From: Nocardia miyunensis NBRC 108239
GTDB lineage: Bacteria; Actinomycetota; Actinomycetes; Mycobacteriales; Mycobacteriaceae
Assembly: GCF_001613065.1 (NCBI RefSeq)
Contig: NZ_BDBQ01000023.1
Location: forward strand, 1 to 64,000
DNA length: 64,000 bases
Reading direction: 5' to 3'
The notes under the pieces are model-generated. The model was not told the origin of the DNA. It was given only the letters and a program-made list of their open reading frames with translations, and searched no databases. The translations under genes and the position numbers were made by a program. Of the stretch, positions 27,671 to 36,588 are shown in pieces. Every line of letters begins with the position of its first letter. The first letter of the stretch is position 1.

Positions 27671-28740
27671 GACGTCACCAGCTTCCGTCGGCGCACCAGT
27701 GCGATGAACACCGGGGCTCCGCAGATCGCGAGGGTGATGCCCACTTGGACCTCACCCGGCCGGGCGATCAGGCGTCCGGCGGTGTCGGCGGCGACCAGCA
27801 ATACCGCGCCGAGCAGACCGGAATACGGCAGCAGCCAGCGCTGATCCGGTCCGGTGATCGCGCGGGCGATGTGCGGGACGACCAGTCCGACGAAGGCGAT
27901 CGGTCCGCAGGCCGCGGTCGCCGCACCCGAGAGCAGGACGACCGCGAGCAGCCCCGCGCCCTTGGCGAGCCCGACCTTCACCCCGAGCGCCCGCGCCACG
28001 TCCTCGCCCAGGCTCAGCGCGTTCAATCCCCGCCCCGCGAACAACGCGATCACGACGCCGATCGCCAGGAACGGCAACACATCCCAGAACACGTCCAACC
28101 CACGCCCGGCCGCCGAACCCACCACCCAGAACCGATAGGTGTCCAGGGTCGCGGTGTCGGTCAGGACCAGCGCGTTGGTGAGCGCCTGGAGCAGAAAGGT
28201 CACCGCCGCACCGGCCAGCGCCAGGCTCAGCGGACTCGCGGTCCCCGAACGCGTGCCGAGCGCGGCGACCGCGAACACCGCGACCCCCGCGATCGCGGAC
28301 CCCGCCAGCGCGAACCACACGTACCCGCTCGGAGTGCCCAATCCGAAGACGTTGATGGCCAGCACGGCCATGAACGCGGCCCCCGAATTCAATCCGAGCA
28401 GCCCCGGATCGGCGAGCGGATTGCGCGTGTACCCCTGGATCAACGCGCCCGCCAACCCGAGTGCCAGCCCCACCACCAACCCCAGCACGGTACGCGGAAC
28501 CCGCAGCGACCGAACGATTTCCGCATCCGCACCGCCCCCGGCGCCGAACACCGCGTGCCAGGCGTCCACGGGCGGGATCGTCCGCGCACCGAACGCGATA
28601 CTGGCCAGCACGACCAACGCCAGGACGACGAGCAGTACGACCAACCCCACGACGCGGCGTCGGCGCACATGTGCGGTGAGCACCGACGCCCGTTGTGACG
28701 CATCCGGCGGCGTCGTAACTTCTGCCCCGGTCACGCTCAC
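27667..28740 (-). CDS. Ferric-siderophore ABC importer, permease (FepD-like)
   Basis: The protein has 357 residues and is a FecCD-family permease: LALGLAGALIQGYTRNPLADPGLLGLNSGA and CGPIAFVGLVVPHIAR are the hallmark segments. It is first in the importer operon, with an iron box 18 bp upstream of the start. The whole unit points away from the intergenic stretch at 28.8-29.4 kb. Confidence 0.92.
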   Translation of the reverse strand: MSVTGAEVTTPPDASQRASVLTAHVRRRRVVGLVVLLVVLALVVLASIAFGARTIPPVDAWHAVFGAGGGADAEIVRSLRVPRTVLGLVVGLALGLAGALIQGYTRNPLADPGLLGLNSGAAFMAVLAINVFGLGTPSGYVWFALAGSAIAGVAVFAVAALGTRSGTASPLSLALAGAAVTFLLQALTNALVLTDTATLDTYRFWVVGSAAGRGLDVFWDVLPFLAIGVVIALFAGRGLNALSLGEDVARALGVKVGLAKGAGLLAVVLLSGAATAACGPIAFVGLVVPHIARAITGPDQRWLLPYSGLLGAVLLVAADTAGRLIARPGEVQVGITLAICGAPVFIALVRRRKLVTS

Positions 28741-28757
28741 TCCTCGCCGATCAAATC

Positions 28758-28776
28758 TTGGTAAGCCTAACCTACA
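28758..28776. promoter_or_regulatory. IdeR-like iron box for the importer operon
   Basis: ttggtaagcctaacctaca; its reverse complement follows TTAGGTTAGGCTAACCTAA closely. It sits directly before the FepD-like start at 28740. Confidence 0.75.
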
Positions 28777-28789
28777 TTAACCGGTGGCG

Positions 28790-29388
28790 GAATCGTTCCT
28801 GGTGATGGCCGCCATTCAGCAGGAAGTCCTGGGTTGTCGGTTCCATTCCGCCGCTTCCGCTTTCGTTCCGCGTTTGCGCGGCGGGAGTTCGCCGCGACGC
28901 GCATCGGACCGGATGTCCGATGCGACCGTCGGGGTCGAGGTCAGGGAATGTGCCCGGCAGTCGCCGCCATCTCCGTACCGTCAGTGCCGGGTTGGGCTGT
29001 GCTGCGAATCGAATCGTCGCGGAGGTCCGGCTCGCGACCGTCCGAGGTGAGATCGTCGAATGTCCGCCGGGCAGTCGCGCCTACCGTCGTCTCCGCCGCG
29101 GATCTGTTCGGGCTTCCGATTCGTCGGCGTCGAGTTGGAGTCGTGCTGCGGATCGGATGTGATCGGCGCGTGGATCCTGCTCGCGACCGTGCGGACGGGC
29201 CATGTCGTCGAATGTCCGGCCGGCGACTGCACACGCCGTTGTCGCTGCCTGCGGTTGTCATCTCTCCACCTGCGCGGCGGGCGTTCGCAGGGTGGGGCGG
29301 CCGCGATTCGGACTGTTAGCTCCTCGTTACGCCGGAATCGAGCTTGTTAACTCCGCGGACGCCCTCTTCCGCCGGAGACTGTATTCAG
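28790..29388. other. Gene-free stretch with a degenerate duplication
   Basis: About 600 bp between divergent operons. Several frames are open but none has a credible protein. Similar blocks recur: gtgctgcg at 28999 and 29143, ctcgcgaccg at 29031 and 29180, gtcgaatgtccg at 29055 and 29207. This gives an imperfect duplication of 144-152 bp. Confidence 0.55.
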
Positions 29389-29396
29389 TGTATACA
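29389..29396. promoter_or_regulatory. Probable GntR operator
   Basis: The perfect palindrome tgtataca lies seven bases before the GntR start. FadR-subfamily GntR proteins commonly bind such TGTnnACA-like sites, so autoregulation is likely. Confidence 0.5.
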
Positions 29397-29402
29397 GAGT
29401 AT

Positions 29403-30092
29403 ATGTCACCTGCGTCACACAAGCCCGGCACGAAGGACGACGTTGCCAGTCAGCTGCGCACCGCGATCGTCGAAGGTGTCTATCCGCCCGGGCATCGCCT
29501 GGTCCAAGAGGAATTGGCCGATCGGTTCGGGGTTTCGCGCATCCCGGTGCGGGAAGCGATTCGCACGCTCGAGGGGGAGGGGTTGCTGCGGTCCGAGCCG
29601 GGGCGCGGCACCTATGTGACCGCGCTGGACATCGAGGAGATCGACGAGATCTACGATCTGCGCCGCCTGATCGAGCCCAGCTTCGCGGGGCATGTCACCG
29701 AGCGGGTGTCCCGGCGCGATCTCGGGCGGTTCGAGGCGATGGCGACGGAGATGGACGGCGTCTCGCGGATCGGTGCGGCCGCCTGGTCCCGAACGAATCT
29801 GGCGTTCCACCTGGACATGTACCGGCTGTCGGGGCTGCCGCTGCGCTACGAATTCATCTCGCAGATGTATCACCGGCTCGAGCCCTACTCCCGCTTCTAC
29901 GTGCACGGCACCCGCGCGTACGGCCGTGTGCAGGACGAGCACAAGGCGATGGTCCAGGCGCTCGCCGACGGTGACGCCGACGCGTTGGCCGAGCAGATTC
30001 TCGCGCACATCGACGGCGGGCAGACCGGTCTGCATCACGCGTGGGAGAACTCCGCGGACGAGATGCGGCTGTACTGGAGGAGTAACGCATGA
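29403..30092 (+). CDS. GntR-family transcriptional regulator (FadR/FCD type)
   Basis: The protein has 229 residues. Residues 12-75 are the winged helix (LRTAIVEGVYPPGHRL, EELADRFGVSRIPVREAIRTLEGEGLL), followed by an all-helical FCD ligand domain with metal-binding-type His in LAFHLDMYRL and HKAMVQAL. It is first gene of the 5-oxoproline operon and overlaps pxpA by ATGA. It probably represses the operon and responds to a small acid related to the pathway; the ligand is not evident from sequence. Confidence 0.88.
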   Translation: MSPASHKPGTKDDVASQLRTAIVEGVYPPGHRLVQEELADRFGVSRIPVREAIRTLEGEGLLRSEPGRGTYVTALDIEEIDEIYDLRRLIEPSFAGHVTERVSRRDLGRFEAMATEMDGVSRIGAAAWSRTNLAFHLDMYRLSGLPLRYEFISQMYHRLEPYSRFYVHGTRAYGRVQDEHKAMVQALADGDADALAEQILAHIDGGQTGLHHAWENSADEMRLYWRSNA

Positions 30093-30874
30093 GCGCGCTT
30101 GTGCATCTGGACACCGATATCGGCGAGGGGTTCGGCGCCTGGGGCAACAGCGACGAATCCGAACTGATGGATCTGGTCTCGGCGGCAAACATCGCCTGCG
30201 GATTCCATGCCGGGGACCCGGACATCCTGCGGCGCACCACCGCTCAGGCCGCCGAGCGGGGCGTGTCGATCGGCGCACAGGTGTCCTATCGGGATCTGGT
30301 CGGCTTCGGCCGCCGGTTCATCGACGTGGCCCGTCCGACGCTGGTCAACGACATCGTCTATCAGATCGGCGCATTGCAGGCGTTCGCCCGGATCGCGGGG
30401 ACCGAGGTGACCTACGTGAAGGCGCACGGCGCGCTGTACAACGTCGCCGCGGACAATGTCGAGCAGGCCGCGGCGATCGTCGAGGCGGTCGAAATCGTCG
30501 ATCCCGCACTGCCGCTGCTGTGCCAGTACGGCACCGAGGTGTGGAATCGCGCCTTGGAACGCGGAATCACGCCGATCGCAGAGCTTTTCGTCGATCGCGG
30601 CTATACCGCCCAGGGGCGCTTGGTCTCTCGGCGGCATCCCGGCGCTCTGTTGACCGATGTCGAGGCCGCCGCGCGGCGCGCGGTCTCGATGGTCACCGAG
30701 CGGGAGGTGACCTCGGTCGACGGCGATCGTGTGCCGGTCGCGCCGCCGGAGGCCACCGCGCTGGCACTGTGCGTGCACAGCGATACCCCCGGTGCCGTGG
30801 GCATGGCACGGGCGACCGGAGAGGCATTGCTGGAGAACGGTTTTCGTCTGGACCCGATCGGACGTTCCCGTTGA
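30089..30874 (+). CDS. pxpA: 5-oxoprolinase subunit A (LamB/YcsF family)
   Basis: The protein has 261 residues, with the family signatures DIGEGFGAWG at the start, ANIACGFHAGDP near 34 and YVKAHGALYN near 110. PxpA works with PxpB and PxpC to hydrolyse 5-oxo-L-proline to glutamate with ATP. It overlaps the regulator upstream and pxpB downstream; GGAGGAG precedes the ATG. Confidence 0.93.
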   Translation: MSALVHLDTDIGEGFGAWGNSDESELMDLVSAANIACGFHAGDPDILRRTTAQAAERGVSIGAQVSYRDLVGFGRRFIDVARPTLVNDIVYQIGALQAFARIAGTEVTYVKAHGALYNVAADNVEQAAAIVEAVEIVDPALPLLCQYGTEVWNRALERGITPIAELFVDRGYTAQGRLVSRRHPGALLTDVEAAARRAVSMVTEREVTSVDGDRVPVAPPEATALALCVHSDTPGAVGMARATGEALLENGFRLDPIGRSR

Positions 30875-31506
30875 TCGCCCAGGCCGCCGTGCATCGGGCG
30901 GGCGATCGTGGCTGGCTGGTGGACGTCCCGCCCGAGCACATCGCGGCACTGGTACTCGAGTTCCGTCGCCGCGAATGGTTCTCGGCCATACAGGATCTCG
31001 TTCCGGCGGCGGCCTCGATTCTGGTGATCGCGCACTCGGCCGGGGAGATGAATCCGCTCCGTTCCCGAATCGACTGCCTGCTGGGCGAATTCGATGGGAC
31101 GGCTGCCGATACCCGCGACGACGGCGACAGTGTGGTGGTCCCGGTCGTGTACGACGGGGAGGACCTCGATCACGTGTCCGAGATGTTGTGCCTGGACCGC
31201 GAGCGGATCGTGGACGCGCACACCACCGCGACCCATCGGGTCGGATTCTTCGGTTTCGCACCGGGATTCGCCTATATCGACGGGACCGCGTCTCAGCTGT
31301 CGATGCCGCGCCGGTCCTCGCCGCGGCCTCGGGTCGCCGCGGGCGCGGTAGCCATCGCCGGAACGCAGACCGTCGTGTATCCCGGTGGCACGCCGGGCGG
31401 ATGGCACATCATCGGGCACACCGAGGAACTGCTCTGGAATATCGAGTGGGACAACCCGAGTCGGCTCGCGGTCGGCGATAGGGTCACCTTTCAGGCGGTG
31501 CCGTGA
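30871..31506 (+). CDS. pxpB: 5-oxoprolinase subunit B (KipI family)
   Basis: The protein has 211 residues if TTG 30871 is used, which overlaps the pxpA stop as TTGA; GTG 30889 is an alternative giving a start closer to the usual family N-terminus (HRAGDRGWLVDV). The conserved GFFGFAPGFAYIDG block lies in the second half, and the ending GWHIIGHTEELLW is typical. With PxpC it forms the ATP-dependent carboxylation/phosphorylation part of the complex. Confidence 0.9.
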   Translation: MIAQAAVHRAGDRGWLVDVPPEHIAALVLEFRRREWFSAIQDLVPAAASILVIAHSAGEMNPLRSRIDCLLGEFDGTAADTRDDGDSVVVPVVYDGEDLDHVSEMLCLDRERIVDAHTTATHRVGFFGFAPGFAYIDGTASQLSMPRRSSPRPRVAAGAVAIAGTQTVVYPGGTPGGWHIIGHTEELLWNIEWDNPSRLAVGDRVTFQAVP

Positions 31507-32423
31507 TGACCGCATTGCTCGATTCGCGGACGTGGGATTCGAATACCGGCGCGACGACCGCACAACTTCGCATCGTCGAGCCGGGCCTGTATACGACCAT
31601 TCAGGACGCCGGGCGTCCGGGCCTGGCCCATCTCGGCATCGGCGCATGCGGTCCGGCCGATCGCGGTGCGGCGTCGCTGGCCAACCGACTCGTCGGCAAT
31701 CCCGAGGATGCCGGTGTGCTGGAAAATCTGCTGGGCGGGTTGACGATCACCGCGACGGCCTCCCGGTACGTGTCGGTGACGGGCGCGGCGGCCGAGGTCC
31801 GGGTCGACGGGCGAATCGTCGCCGAACCCCAGCGCCTGTATCTGCTTGCGGGACAACGCCTTTCCATTTCCCGGCCGATCTGGGGTCTTCGCGTGTACAT
31901 CGCGGTCGCCGGGGGAGTCGACGGTGAGCGGGTCTTCGCCTCCTGCGCCACCGACTCCCTGTCGGGCCTGGGACCCTCGCCGGTGCGAGCGGGCGACGAT
32001 CTCGAACTCGGTACGGCCGTGGACGATCCGCCGCACACTCCGCTGGAACTGATCGGCCGAGCCCTGCCCACCGGCATTATCGACCTCGGATTCCGTTGGG
32101 GGCCGAGACATCACATGTTCGGTTCCGCGGACACGCATGCGCTCACCTCGACGATCTGGTCGGTGAGTGCGGACAGCAACCGCGTGGGCGTTCGGTTGTC
32201 CGGTCGGGCACTGTCCATCGGCGCGGTGGATATGCCCAGTGAAGGTATGCCGCTCGGCGCGATTCAGGTCCCGCCCTCGGGCGAGCCGATCGTCTTCCTG
32301 GCCGATCATCCCGTCACCGGCGGTTACCCGGTCATCGGGGTGGTCACCGAATCCGACCTCGATCTGCTCGCCCAAGCACCACCCGGCTCGCGGGTGTCGT
32401 TCTCCCCGCTGGCCGGAACATAG
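31506..32423 (+). CDS. pxpC: 5-oxoprolinase subunit C (KipA family)
   Basis: The protein has 305 residues. TTIQDAGRPGLAHLGIGACGPAD is the family opening, and LADHPVTGGYPVIG closes the domain. ATG 31506 has AGGCGG seven bases upstream; GTG 31503 is the overlapping alternative. Completes the pxpABC set in the usual order. Confidence 0.92.
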   Translation: MTALLDSRTWDSNTGATTAQLRIVEPGLYTTIQDAGRPGLAHLGIGACGPADRGAASLANRLVGNPEDAGVLENLLGGLTITATASRYVSVTGAAAEVRVDGRIVAEPQRLYLLAGQRLSISRPIWGLRVYIAVAGGVDGERVFASCATDSLSGLGPSPVRAGDDLELGTAVDDPPHTPLELIGRALPTGIIDLGFRWGPRHHMFGSADTHALTSTIWSVSADSNRVGVRLSGRALSIGAVDMPSEGMPLGAIQVPPSGEPIVFLADHPVTGGYPVIGVVTESDLDLLAQAPPGSRVSFSPLAGT

Positions 32424-32609
32424 CCGCCCGACCCATGACCGTCAGACATCGATCGAAGAAGGAGACAACTCGGCGCCCGGCAACGGATACAGGCGCAGCG
32501 AAAAACCCCGACGTTCACGCCGATCGGCAACGTGGCGAACGCATCCTGCCCCGGACACTCGACCACGGTGTTGCCGCTCGACGTCACCTCTACTCATGGA
32601 GAAACTACC

Positions 32610-33917
32610 ATGGCCATTCCAGTCACCGACGCCTCGCCGCCGGGCACGCGGGAGGCGATTCGATTACGCCCCAGGCGCGCCGCGCTCGCTGCCGCGGCCG
32701 GAACCGCCGTCGAATACTACGAATTCGGCGTATACGGATATCTCGCGGTCATCATCGGGCCGCGGTTCTTCCCCAGCGACGATCCGACCGCCTCGCTGCT
32801 GTCGACGCTGGCGGTCTTCGGCAGCGCCTTCCTCATGCGCCCGCTGGGCGGAATCATGCTGGGGCGCTTGGGCGATCGGATCGGGCGAAAGCCGGTGCTG
32901 ATCACCACGGTCGTCGGTATGGGATCGGCGACGGCGATCGTGGGTCTGCTGCCGACGGCCGGGAGCATCGGCATTCTCGCGCCGCTGGCGCTGCTGATCG
33001 TCCGGCTGGCCCAGGGCTTCTTCGCGGGCGGAGAGGTAACCGGTTCGGCCACATACCTTTCCGAATCCGCGCCCGAGGGACGTCGCGGTTTCTTCGGCGC
33101 GTTCACACCCGTCGGCGTCGCGATCGGCGGTGGCGCAGCGGCATTGGTGGCCGGGCTCACCACGACGCTGCTGACCGAGGAACAGCTGCGGGACTTCGGC
33201 TGGCGGATTCCCTTCGTGCTCGCGCTGCCGCTGATCGCGGTGACCCTGATCGCGCGACGCAAACTCGAGGACTCCCAGGCATTCGTCGCCGAGTCGGGTC
33301 CACCCGCCAAAGCGCCACTGCGCGAGGCCATTACCGAGCACACCGGCGCTCTGGTCAGGGTCGTTCTGCTGTCCATCGGCTCCAATACGGGCTACTGGGT
33401 CGGCCTGGTGTTCATGAACATCTACCTGACCACGTATCTGGGCTACTCGAAGTCGAACACGTTCTGGATCATGGGCGCGATCAACCTGTTCGTCGCGGTG
33501 CTGATGCCGCTGTTCGGCGCGCTGTCCGACCGGGTCGGCCGCAAGCGCGTGATCGCGGTCGGCTTCCTCGGATACGCAATCCTGGTGCTGCCGACCATGA
33601 TCGCGATGGATCGCGGAAGTTTCGCGCTCGCCGTCGGGGCCATGGTGGTGCTCGCACTGCCGATGCCGATTGTCCAGTCGGTCACCTATCCGACCTACGC
33701 CGAACAGTTCCCGACCCGCGTGCGCTACACCGGTCTGTCGCTGTCCTTCAATATCGGCACCATCGTCGGCGGAGGTTTGACCCCGTATCTGGCGACCTAC
33801 CTGATCGATCGCACAGGCAGCCTGCTGACACCCGGATTCCTGCTCATCGTCGCGGTGGTGCTCGCCCTGATCGCGCTCGCGACCGTGCGCGATCCGGCGA
33901 AAGTGCGGGCGCGGTGA
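32610..33917 (+). CDS. MFS transporter, metabolite:H+ symporter (MHS) type
   Basis: The protein has 435 residues with twelve predicted membrane segments. Signature loops are GRLGDRIGRKPVL between helices 2 and 3 and SDRVGRKRV in the second half; AVEYYEFGVYGYLA and RPLGGIMLG are characteristic of the MHS branch that takes up organic acids and betaines. ATG 32610 has GGAGAAAC upstream, so I prefer it to the longer frame from 32532. Placed in the pxp operon, it may import 5-oxoproline or a related acid; substrate is inference. Confidence 0.88.
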   Translation: MAIPVTDASPPGTREAIRLRPRRAALAAAAGTAVEYYEFGVYGYLAVIIGPRFFPSDDPTASLLSTLAVFGSAFLMRPLGGIMLGRLGDRIGRKPVLITTVVGMGSATAIVGLLPTAGSIGILAPLALLIVRLAQGFFAGGEVTGSATYLSESAPEGRRGFFGAFTPVGVAIGGGAAALVAGLTTTLLTEEQLRDFGWRIPFVLALPLIAVTLIARRKLEDSQAFVAESGPPAKAPLREAITEHTGALVRVVLLSIGSNTGYWVGLVFMNIYLTTYLGYSKSNTFWIMGAINLFVAVLMPLFGALSDRVGRKRVIAVGFLGYAILVLPTMIAMDRGSFALAVGAMVVLALPMPIVQSVTYPTYAEQFPTRVRYTGLSLSFNIGTIVGGGLTPYLATYLIDRTGSLLTPGFLLIVAVVLALIALATVRDPAKVRAR

Positions 33918-34696
33918 CGAATTCGGCTCCCGCGACCCCCGAACAGCTGCGCCGGTCGATCGCCGAACGCACCTGGACCGGCCCCACCGCGGGCGTTCTC
34001 GACGGATACCAGCAGGCGAATCTGGTCGTCGTACCCGCCTCGGCCGCAACGGAATTCGCCGAGTACTGCCGGGCGAATCCGTCGGTCTGCCCGCTGCTGG
34101 CCTCGTCCGCGCCGGGCGATCCGAGGCTGACCTACGACGGCTGCACCGTCGATGTGCGAACCATGGTGCCGCGTTACCGGGTATGGCAACACGGTCGTCC
34201 GGCCGGTGAGCCGTTCGATCTGACCCCGTGGTGGCGGGAGGATTCGGTCGCCTTCGCCCTCGGTTGCAGCCATACCCTCGACGGACCGTTGCGCCGCGCG
34301 GGCATCCCGGTCGCCGTGACGGCCCCGCCGGTGTACATCACCGGCCTGACCACCCGGGGGACGACGCGATTCGACGGGGCCGTGGCGGTCAGTATGCGGC
34401 CCGTCGACGACGATCTGGTCGACACCGCGATCGCGGTCACCGCGGCCCTTCCCACGGGGCACGGAGCGCCGGTGCACGTCGGTGATCCGGCGGAGATCGG
34501 CCTCGCCGACCTCACCGCTCCCGACTTCGGGGTGTTTCCCGGAATCACGGCGAATCAGACGCCGGTGTTCTGGAACTGCGGTGTCACACCGCAACTCGCC
34601 CTCCCCGAGGCTGGACTCGAGTACGCGGCGACGCACTATCCGGGGCACATGCTCGTCCTGGACACGGTGGTCGGAGCAGCGCAAACGCGTCGATGA
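33914..34696 (+). CDS. UPF0317/DUF1445 protein, D-glutamate cyclase-like
   Basis: The protein has 260 residues, with family landmarks GYQQANLVVVP, PRYRVW, FALGCSHTLDGPL near residue 113 and a late ITANQTPVFWNCGVTPQ. UPF0317 proteins are often labelled putative hydro-lyases; the mammalian member DGLUCY converts D-glutamate to 5-oxo-D-proline. GTG 33914 overlaps the transporter stop (GTGA). Next to pxpABC this suggests a route linking D-glutamate and 5-oxoproline. Confidence 0.85.
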   Translation: MTNSAPATPEQLRRSIAERTWTGPTAGVLDGYQQANLVVVPASAATEFAEYCRANPSVCPLLASSAPGDPRLTYDGCTVDVRTMVPRYRVWQHGRPAGEPFDLTPWWREDSVAFALGCSHTLDGPLRRAGIPVAVTAPPVYITGLTTRGTTRFDGAVAVSMRPVDDDLVDTAIAVTAALPTGHGAPVHVGDPAEIGLADLTAPDFGVFPGITANQTPVFWNCGVTPQLALPEAGLEYAATHYPGHMLVLDTVVGAAQTRR

Positions 34697-34727
34697 GCAT
34701 TTGACTGCACACTGAAAGAGAAATAAG

Positions 34728-35186
34728 ATGCACACTATGACTACGGCAACCTCGGAAACCGGCACCCTTCCTCCCTTCCATCTGGCGATCCCGGTCGTCG
34801 ACATCGAGGTCGCTCGCGAGTTCTACGGCAACGTCCTGGGCTTCCCCCGGGGCCGCTCCGACGAGAAATGGACCGACTGGAACGTGCGCGGCCATCAGGT
34901 CGTCACCCATGAGGTCGGCGGCGATCCCGAGGCGGCCGTTCGCGGTACCAATCCCGTTGACGGACACCAGGTTCCGGTTCCGCACTTCGGGCTGGTGCTG
35001 TCCGTCGAAGAGTTCCAGGAACTTGCCGGGCGGCTGCGCGCGGTCGGCACCGACTTCGTGATCGAGCCCTACGTGCGGTTCGCGGGTGAGCCGGGCGAGC
35101 AGTGGACCATGTTCTTCCGCGATCCGTCCGGAAACGCGTTGGAGTTCAAGGCGTTCCGCAATCTCGACCAGCTGTTCGCCGTCTGA
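34728..35186 (+). CDS. VOC (glyoxalase/bleomycin resistance/dioxygenase) family protein
   Basis: The protein has 152 residues, with two betaalphabeta halves: FHLAIPVVDIEVAREFYGNVLGF opens the first, and RDPSGNALEFKAF closes the second. His18 and the late Glu are positioned as metal ligands of this fold. It follows the DUF1445 gene after 31 bp. Likely acts on a metabolite of the operon; the reaction cannot be read from sequence. Confidence 0.82.
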   Translation: MHTMTTATSETGTLPPFHLAIPVVDIEVAREFYGNVLGFPRGRSDEKWTDWNVRGHQVVTHEVGGDPEAAVRGTNPVDGHQVPVPHFGLVLSVEEFQELAGRLRAVGTDFVIEPYVRFAGEPGEQWTMFFRDPSGNALEFKAFRNLDQLFAV

Positions 35187-35191
35187 GCCCG

Positions 35192-35851
35192 ATGGCGCGG
35201 GATACCGGCGAGATCGGCGGCGGGGACGACACCACCGGTGACGGTGTGCTCGCCCGCGACTTCCTGCTCCGGGTGGGCGAGCGCATCCGGTCCACCCGGA
35301 TCGATCGCGGTCTGACCGTGCAGCATCTGGCCGACCTGTCCGGGGTCAGCCGACGGCTGCTCACCCAGATCGAGCACGGCCAGGCCAATCCCAGTCTCGT
35401 GGCCGTCACCCGGATCGCGCGCAGTCTCGGTACCGAGTTCACCGAGCTGATCGGCGACGCCGGACCTGCCGACAGCGCCGTGGAACGCGTTCCGCCGGAA
35501 AAGTATTCACTGGTCTGGACCTCGCCCGCGGGCAGCTCGGCGCACCTGCTGGTCTCCACGACCGGCGTGCGCACCGCCGACCTGTGGTCCTGGACCCTGT
35601 CTCCCGGCGACACCTATCGCGGCCTGCCCGACCCGCCCGGCTCGTTCGAACTCTTCCACGTCACCCATGGCCGCCTCAGCGTGCTCGCCGACGGCATCGA
35701 AGTCACCATGGCCCCCGGCGAATCCGGCCGCCTGCGCAGCGACCGCCCGTACAGCTACCAGAACCACGGCAAAGACCCGGTCGTCTTCCTCCGAACCGTC
35801 GCCCTGGCGGGTGGAACCCGGGCCGCGCGCCCCAGGGAGCATGATCGCTGA
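35192..35851 (+). CDS. XRE-family regulator with C-terminal cupin
   Basis: The protein has 219 residues. Residues 30-85 are a helix-turn-helix (RSTRIDRGLTVQHLADLSGV, RRLLTQIEHGQANPSL), and the C-terminal half is a small beta-barrel cupin (LSPGDTYRGLPDPPG, MAPGESGRLRSD). Such regulators sense a small ligand in the cupin. It starts six bases after the VOC stop, closing the operon. Confidence 0.87.
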   Translation: MARDTGEIGGGDDTTGDGVLARDFLLRVGERIRSTRIDRGLTVQHLADLSGVSRRLLTQIEHGQANPSLVAVTRIARSLGTEFTELIGDAGPADSAVERVPPEKYSLVWTSPAGSSAHLLVSTTGVRTADLWSWTLSPGDTYRGLPDPPGSFELFHVTHGRLSVLADGIEVTMAPGESGRLRSDRPYSYQNHGKDPVVFLRTVALAGGTRAARPREHDR

Positions 35852-36588
35852 AATCGCCTCTTGCCGAGTGGAACAGCGGCGGACACCATGTCTGGTACAT
35901 CCGCGATCTCGTGCCGCGAACGCTCGGCGGCCACATGCTCGTCTTTCCAGTGCAACCGTCCGGTGCGAACCGCTGATCACGAGACTCTCGCCACGGTGGA
36001 GCACGGATTCGCGAATGCTGCTCGCGGCCGGCGGATTCTGCGACAGCAGGCGGTCGCAGTTGCCGTGCGCCGCGAATGACACCGGACACAGGTGTGATCG
36101 ATTCGGCGCCGAGGCATCCTGCGGCTGGCGGGATGCCACTCGCGGAAGGGGTTTCGTGCCGCGCGTGGTCCACTCCTCATCACGTCGGGTCTTGATCGCG
36201 AGTGGTCCACTCGGGCACGAGTACGAGTCGGCTGTCGAGTTTCAGCCTGATCGAGTAGACCGTCGAGTGCGTGGGAGAAGGCACCACCTGTTCGATCTGC
36301 GGTCCGGTGTCGCGGATGATTGCCCGATCTTCGTGTCCTGCTCGACCGTCTGTGCTTGCCGCGATATTGCGCGGGTGTGCGTCGCGTCACGGTATAGGTC
36401 GGAGTTACCCCCGAGGGGCACCGGTCGGCGTGTGCCCGGAGCCAGGTTCTGCCCGGGGGCGACGAACCTCGCGGCGGTACGCGAGGGCTCGGTGCGGTTC
36501 GCCGGACTCCGGTCGCATGTGGTCCCCGGCGGGTCACGCGCGGGTATGGGTACTGTCGGTCGTGCGGACCGAGACTACGGAGGTACGG
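35852..36588. other. Gene-free stretch before secA2
   Basis: About 740 bp. Open frames exist on both strands but they are arginine-rich shadow translations without recognizable domains. No repeat, tRNA or clear operator was seen; it probably holds the secA2 promoter. Confidence 0.4.

Noticed and set aside
1..28776. Nocobactin/mycobactin-type cluster
   Set aside because: No salicylate synthase, salicylate-AMP ligase or lysine N-hydroxylase is visible, and the SznF/AglA-like pair is foreign to those pathways.
28834..29319. Protein-coding gene of 161 codons
   Set aside because: Arginine/serine-rich, no domain, several equally long frames on both strands and internal degenerate repeats.
36271..36588. 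N-terminal extension of SecA2
   Set aside because: The extension has no SecA similarity, while GTG 36589 has a good ribosome site and gives the expected length.
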